A DNA stretch of 49,999 nt from positions 1 through 49,999 of the forward strand of contig MEXB01000007.1 of assembly GCA_001773575.1 (NCBI GenBank). Direction: 5' to 3'. This DNA comes from Candidatus Adlerbacteria bacterium RIFOXYC1_FULL_48_26 (GTDB lineage Bacteria > Patescibacteriota > Minisyncoccia > Phycocordibacterales > SBAW01). Made by a program: the position numbers and the translations under genes. Positions 45,717 through 49,999 of this stretch are shown one piece after another (the first letter of the stretch is position 1; each line of letters begins with the position of its first letter). The notes under the pieces are model-generated. The model made no database searches. It was not told the DNA's origin and saw only the letters and a program-made list of their open reading frames with translations.

Positions 45717-45881
45717 TTATTTAGCCTTAGGAAGGATTTTAAACATCTTAGTGCCGCAAACCGGACATACGCCCGACATTGCACGGCGATCTCCGCCGCC
45801 CTTGCCAGCAAATGAAACCTCTTTAGGGTCATTCATCTCCTGCTTAGCTTTGCACTTAACACAGTATGCGACTTCTGCCAT
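45717..45881 (-). CDS. Small zinc-ribbon protein (DUF5679-like)
   Basis: MAEVAYCVKCKAKQEMNDPKEV..GVCPVCGTKMFKILPK; two CxxC motifs. Confidence 0.8.
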   Translation of the reverse strand: MAEVAYCVKCKAKQEMNDPKEVSFAGKGGGDRRAMSGVCPVCGTKMFKILPKAK

Positions 45882-45950
45882 TTGATATTCACTAACTACT
45901 AAAATCACGTTTTGCCCTGTTCTCCCAGTATACCGTATATACAAGGCTGT

Positions 45951-46973
45951 CTAGACCTTGTCCCCGAAGGCTAATTTCTGCAAAAATACCTCGGTAGAGT
46001 GACCCCAAGAATACTGCTGAGCCTTCGTACGACACGCCTCCGGTGAAAGCTTTAGACACGCTAGTGCTGCTTCTTGAAGATCTCCGCTTAAATATCCATC
46101 TACACCTTGCGTGATAATATCTCGGGGACCCATAACATCATATGCAGCCACAGGGATACCGCAGGCGAGAGCTTCCACAACAATAAGACCAAAGGTGTCA
46201 GTCTTGGATGGAAAAACTACTACATCTGAAAGCGAGAGCCATTCAACTAATTCCCTTCCGCGCTGATACCCAACAAAGTGCGCCGTGTCTCCATATTTTT
46301 CTTCGAGCTCCTTACGCATGGGCCCGTCTCCTATCACCAATTTTGTGCCAGGCAATTCAAGATCAAAAAATACCTGAGGATCTTTCTCCTGCGCCAAACG
46401 GCTGAAATATGTAAATACAGGTTTCTGCAAGGAAGGAAGATTGTTTTGTGGCGGAGTCTTTTTAAATCGCTCAATATCTACTCCTAGTGGCCAGAGCTCA
46501 ACGTGTTTGAATCCGCGCATTTCAAGTTCTGCCTTAAGGCTCGGCGTTGAGACCAATGTCCGCACCGCCGCCCCGTGGAACCATCTCATCCATGCAGTAA
46601 TGACAGGAACAACAATCTTCGAAATATACATACTCAGATACAGCTGGAAGTGCGTATGGTATGAGGTCGTAAACGGAATACCTTTATTGACGCAATAGCG
46701 GCGCGCCGATAAACCGAGAGTTCCCTCGGTTGCAATATGGATAGCGTCTGGCTTGTACTCACGCAAAAGCTTTTGCATATGGTTACTTGGGAACAATGCG
46801 AGAGTGATTTCTGGATACAGCGGCAGAGGCATTTTATATGTAAACAAGCCGGGATGTATGACGAGTACGTCCAACCCCTGCCCCTTGAGCCCTGAAACAA
46901 TATGATCAAAAACTGTAACAACTCCATTTACCTGGGGATGCCATGCGTCAGTAATAATCGCTATTTTTTTCAT
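45951..46973 (-). CDS. Glycosyltransferase family 4 protein
   Basis: TDAWHPQVNGVVTVFDHIV, VGYQRGRELVEWLSLSDVVVFPSKTDTFGLIVVEALACGIPVAAYDV. Confidence 0.92.
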   Translation of the reverse strand: MKKIAIITDAWHPQVNGVVTVFDHIVSGLKGQGLDVLVIHPGLFTYKMPLPLYPEITLALFPSNHMQKLLREYKPDAIHIATEGTLGLSARRYCVNKGIPFTTSYHTHFQLYLSMYISKIVVPVITAWMRWFHGAAVRTLVSTPSLKAELEMRGFKHVELWPLGVDIERFKKTPPQNNLPSLQKPVFTYFSRLAQEKDPQVFFDLELPGTKLVIGDGPMRKELEEKYGDTAHFVGYQRGRELVEWLSLSDVVVFPSKTDTFGLIVVEALACGIPVAAYDVMGPRDIITQGVDGYLSGDLQEAALACLKLSPEACRTKAQQYSWGHSTEVFLQKLAFGDKV

Positions 46974-47776
46974 ATAGTAGTTTTTACAAATGCTCGTAGA
47001 GCATCAATTACTTTATGCGGGAAATTTACAACAACTATATGATTCGCTCCTTCTATTTTCTTAAAAGTCGCGCCTGGAATCCGCTTTGCCATAGCGACGG
47101 AATTCTTAATATTGAATATAGTGTCTTTTGTTCCGTGAAGCACAAGAGTCGGCACAGTTATTGACTCGAGCACGTTGCTGAAATCAGGCACGTAGGATTG
47201 CTTAAGACAAAAAAGATAGGTACACACGCCAGTATTCCGGACATCAGTAAGTGAGCGGCCCATATGCCAGTCGCCACTGTTAGGGAAACGTGCGTAATTA
47301 ATACGGCCTGGTTTATGTGCAAACTTCGGCAGATAGGTTAAAAGCGGAACGGGACTTAAGAGGAAACTCAAAAGCCGTACAGCAAAATGTCTCCCCACAT
47401 AATAGTCCCCACTGATAAGGATCACTCCTGCTATTTGTTTTTGCCAATGTTCTAAAAATGACAGCACGACGAGCACACCAAATGAATGCCCCACAAGGAT
47501 ATATGGATACTCTCCTATATGAGTAAGCAACTCGTGAAGGTCTTCTCCAAATTTTTTGAGATGATAGTCGCTGTATTTTGAATAGCGTTTGGAATGACCA
47601 TGTCCACGCTGGTCGTAGGTGACAATATTAAATTCATCTTTGAGCGCCTCCTCGTACTCTTTCCATGCTGACGAACTCCCTGAGACGCCGTGCACGAACA
47701 CAAGTGTGGGGCGTCCGCGAACAAGCTCATTTGTGCGGTACGCTATGTTGCGCTCTGTAAAATACTGATCCTTCAT
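46970..47776 (-). CDS. Alpha/beta hydrolase
   Basis: LVFVHGVSGSSSAWKEY, VTYDQRGHGHS, LVGHSFGVLV nucleophile elbow, GANHIVVV. Confidence 0.92.
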   Translation of the reverse strand: MKDQYFTERNIAYRTNELVRGRPTLVFVHGVSGSSSAWKEYEEALKDEFNIVTYDQRGHGHSKRYSKYSDYHLKKFGEDLHELLTHIGEYPYILVGHSFGVLVVLSFLEHWQKQIAGVILISGDYYVGRHFAVRLLSFLLSPVPLLTYLPKFAHKPGRINYARFPNSGDWHMGRSLTDVRNTGVCTYLFCLKQSYVPDFSNVLESITVPTLVLHGTKDTIFNIKNSVAMAKRIPGATFKKIEGANHIVVVNFPHKVIDALRAFVKTTI

Positions 47777-47809
47777 GGGATATTTGAACGTCCTGCTATA
47801 CTAACAAAA

Positions 47810-48373
47810 ATGGCTGGATTAATCGCTCTCCTTACAACTTACAAATACGTAATAATTTTTCCTCTTGGGATCTTTGAAGGGCCTATTATCGCTGTGCTGT
47901 GCGGCTTTCTTGCGACCCAAGGCTTACTATCTTGGTACTTTGCCTACCTGGTCCTTGTATTCGCCGACGCTGTAGGTGACTGGGCATATTACGCACTTGG
48001 ACGCTTTGGGTATCCTCTTATCCGAAAATGGGGCCACTATGTGGGGATCACACCCGAACGCATTGAAACGGCTCGCGAATATTTCTCGAACAACCATTTC
48101 AAGATGGTCGCCGCTTCTAAACTTATCCACGCCGGAGGCATAGCAGGCCTTATTGCTGCAGGCACTGTCAAACTCCCCTTTCTTAAGTTTGCCATACAAT
48201 GCCTTCTTGTTTCTATTCTGCAGACCGGTCTCTTCTTTTTATTGGGAATCTTCTTTGGACACGCCTACGCAAAGATTGGGCGGTACCTGGACTTCTATGT
48301 CGCAGGCACAGCCGTTGCCGTACTTGTCGGACTCACTTATTTACTATCGCGCTGGCTCAAGAGCCGGGGTTGA
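47810..48373 (+). CDS. DedA/SNARE-associated-type membrane protein
   Basis: FEGPIIAVLCGFLATQGLLS, DAVGDWAYYALGRFG, SKLIHAGGIAGLIAAGTVKLPFLKF. Confidence 0.82.
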   Translation: MAGLIALLTTYKYVIIFPLGIFEGPIIAVLCGFLATQGLLSWYFAYLVLVFADAVGDWAYYALGRFGYPLIRKWGHYVGITPERIETAREYFSNNHFKMVAASKLIHAGGIAGLIAAGTVKLPFLKFAIQCLLVSILQTGLFFLLGIFFGHAYAKIGRYLDFYVAGTAVAVLVGLTYLLSRWLKSRG

Positions 48374-49378
48374 GACGAGACCTTCGTATATTTTTTTCAT
48401 AACCTGAGTCTGAGACTCAAGACTTTGTTCCTGAGCAAGCACCAGTGCGGCTTTCGACAAACGTTCTCGCAGTTCTGCGTCTTCAAATAGGCGCTTGAGG
48501 TGTATAGCAAACTCCTCTTCTGACTTTGCTATCAAACAATTCTGCTCATGCACAAGCCATCCTTCGTAGGCTGGCAAATTGCGGACAAGAATAGGCAAAC
48601 CAACGGCGGCAGCCTCAAGAATAGCTATACCTTGGTTTTCTTCACGCGAAGGAAAGACGAATATGTCGATTGAGTTAATAGCAGCAAGGATATCATCCAC
48701 GAACCCTGTAAAGTGCACGTTAGGCTGGTCGGTAGAAACGGGAGCGACCAGAGCCGAGCTAAATATTTTTCCAAACCAAAAGAACTGATGCTCTGGGAAT
48801 GTCTTACCGAGGGCAATAAAGGTGTCGACGCCTTTACGTTCAGGCAACACAAGCCCAACCATACCGACAGCAAGGGTATTAATTTTTAGATCTGTGCGAT
48901 ATTTTTGGCGGCGCGCCTCATCCTTATGGAACTCTGCAGTATCAATACCGTTTGTCTGGACAATAAGCTTGTGTTCCGGCAGGCCAAATTTAAGCATTAC
49001 GTTTTTGGTGTAATTGCTGGGGCACATAATAAGGTCGCCTTGGTTGAAAGAATGTATCAGATACTTCCACACCAAAGGTTTTAGGAAGGTAAAAAGCTGG
49101 AAGATGCGTACGGACTGGAAGAGGTCTTCTGCTGACACGTGCGCCCAGACAATAACCTTCTTCCCTTCTCGTTTTGCTTTTCGCGCCAAAGACATGCTGG
49201 CTGGCCAAGGAACGTTAACAACCAAGATGTCCCAATCATCATTTGGGTTGTCTGTATAAGGGATCTGGAGCAAATCAAGAATCTTCTTCTGATGCTCTAT
49301 AGCTGCAATAAGACCTCCACGAATTTTATTATCGCCCCCGAACGCTTTATAAAACTTTGCGTTTAGACATATTTTCAT
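48344..49378 (-). CDS. Glycosyltransferase family 4 protein
   Basis: MKICLNAKFYKAFGGDNKIRGGL, LVLPERKGVDTFIALGKTFPEHQFFWFG, IFVFPSREENQGIAILEAAAVGLPILV. Confidence 0.88.
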   Translation of the reverse strand: MKICLNAKFYKAFGGDNKIRGGLIAAIEHQKKILDLLQIPYTDNPNDDWDILVVNVPWPASMSLARKAKREGKKVIVWAHVSAEDLFQSVRIFQLFTFLKPLVWKYLIHSFNQGDLIMCPSNYTKNVMLKFGLPEHKLIVQTNGIDTAEFHKDEARRQKYRTDLKINTLAVGMVGLVLPERKGVDTFIALGKTFPEHQFFWFGKIFSSALVAPVSTDQPNVHFTGFVDDILAAINSIDIFVFPSREENQGIAILEAAAVGLPILVRNLPAYEGWLVHEQNCLIAKSEEEFAIHLKRLFEDAELRERLSKAALVLAQEQSLESQTQVMKKIYEGLVSTPALEPAR

Positions 49379-49390
49379 TGCTAAAATTGT

Positions 49391-49398
49391 ACTATACT
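49391..49398. promoter_or_regulatory. Overlapping divergent -10 boxes
   Basis: ACTATACT gives TATACT on + (49393-49398) and TATAGT on - (49396-49391). Confidence 0.5.
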
Positions 49399-49406
49399 TA
49401 TTGCCA

Positions 49407-49760
49407 ATGGAGCATTTACCAAATTTCCGCAAAGAAGAGCGTCCGTGGGGGAACTTTGAGCAATTTACTGCTAACGAAACTTCAACCGTAAAACTTATTA
49501 CTGTGCGCGAAGGTGAGTCTATAAGCTTGCAGACACACCAACATCGCAGTGAGTATTGGCGTGTTGTATCTGGAAACGGAGTGGTGACGATAGGTTCAGA
49601 AGAGTTGCCTGCAACTATAGGAGCTGAATTTTACATCGAACAGGGCGTGGCGCATCGGCTCACCGGAGGCAATGGCGGGCTATGTATCCTTGAAATTGCC
49701 TTTGGAACATTCGATGAGAACGATATTACTCGACTTGAAGATAAATACGGACGCGCATGA
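49407..49760 (+). CDS. Cupin mannose-6-phosphate isomerase (type II) family protein
   Basis: RPWGNFEQFTANETSTVKLITVREGESISLQTHQHRSEYWRVVSGNGVVTIG, cupin motifs. Confidence 0.9.
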   Translation: MEHLPNFRKEERPWGNFEQFTANETSTVKLITVREGESISLQTHQHRSEYWRVVSGNGVVTIGSEELPATIGAEFYIEQGVAHRLTGGNGGLCILEIAFGTFDENDITRLEDKYGRA

Positions 49761-49999
49761 AATACGAAGAATTAGTTAAAACAAAACGCCCCTGCCCTTT
49801 TGATAATCCTAAGCAGGAAGAGATCGTCGCTGAAAACAACACGTGTTATATGACGTACGCACTCGCAGGGTATCACCCAGACCAGCTACTCGTCATTCCT
49901 AAACGCCACGTTGAGCATATAGATGACATGATGGACGCAGAGATACTCGACGCTCAACTTCTTCAAAAGCTTGGTTGGCACATACTCAGAGAGCTTGGG
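49757..49999 (+). CDS. HIT-like family protein (partial at window end)
   Basis: MKYEELVKTKRPCPFDNPKQEEIVAENNTCYMTYALAGYHPDQLLVIPKRHVEHIDDM; overlaps the upstream stop (ATGA); catalytic HxHxH lies beyond the window. Confidence 0.65.
   Translation, partial: MKYEELVKTKRPCPFDNPKQEEIVAENNTCYMTYALAGYHPDQLLVIPKRHVEHIDDMMDAEILDAQLLQKLGWHILRELG

Noticed and set aside
1-49999. CRISPR arrays, rRNA operon or intact transposase/integrase genes
   Set aside because: No regularly spaced repeats, rRNA signatures or recombinase motifs were seen in either strand

Overview
The window looks like a chromosomal segment of a Candidate Phyla Radiation (Patescibacteria/Parcubacteria-like) bacterium; this taxonomic call is inferred from gene content and style, with no database search. 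The left half is mostly conserved cell-envelope and information-processing genes. These are a dcw segment (mraZ-rsmH-ftsL-like-ftsI-murF), class I lysS, greA, an mrdA-mreD-like-mreC-mreB segment, proS, rseP, frr, nth, a holB-like gene, a second mreB, murA, def, fmt and tRNA-Asn(GTT). The right half holds membrane proteins, an RND pump with adaptor, a SET-domain protein, a MASE1-type hybrid histidine kinase with response regulators, mltG, glycosyltransferases and other enzymes. The most unusual pattern is a set of about 11 short, GC-rich, monocistronic genes scattered among the core genes. Each has a TTGAC-like promoter, usually a Shine-Dalgarno site, and an intrinsic terminator. By contrast, many core genes appear leaderless, with a TATACT-like -10 box only 6-9 nt before the start codon. 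Other points of interest are a possible ATA-initiated orphan HisKA gene, a small C2H2-like protein missed by the ORF track, MraZ-box-like repeats, a palindromic insertion inside holB, overlapping divergent promoters, and a 13-bp hairpin preceded by a 6-codon mini-ORF.
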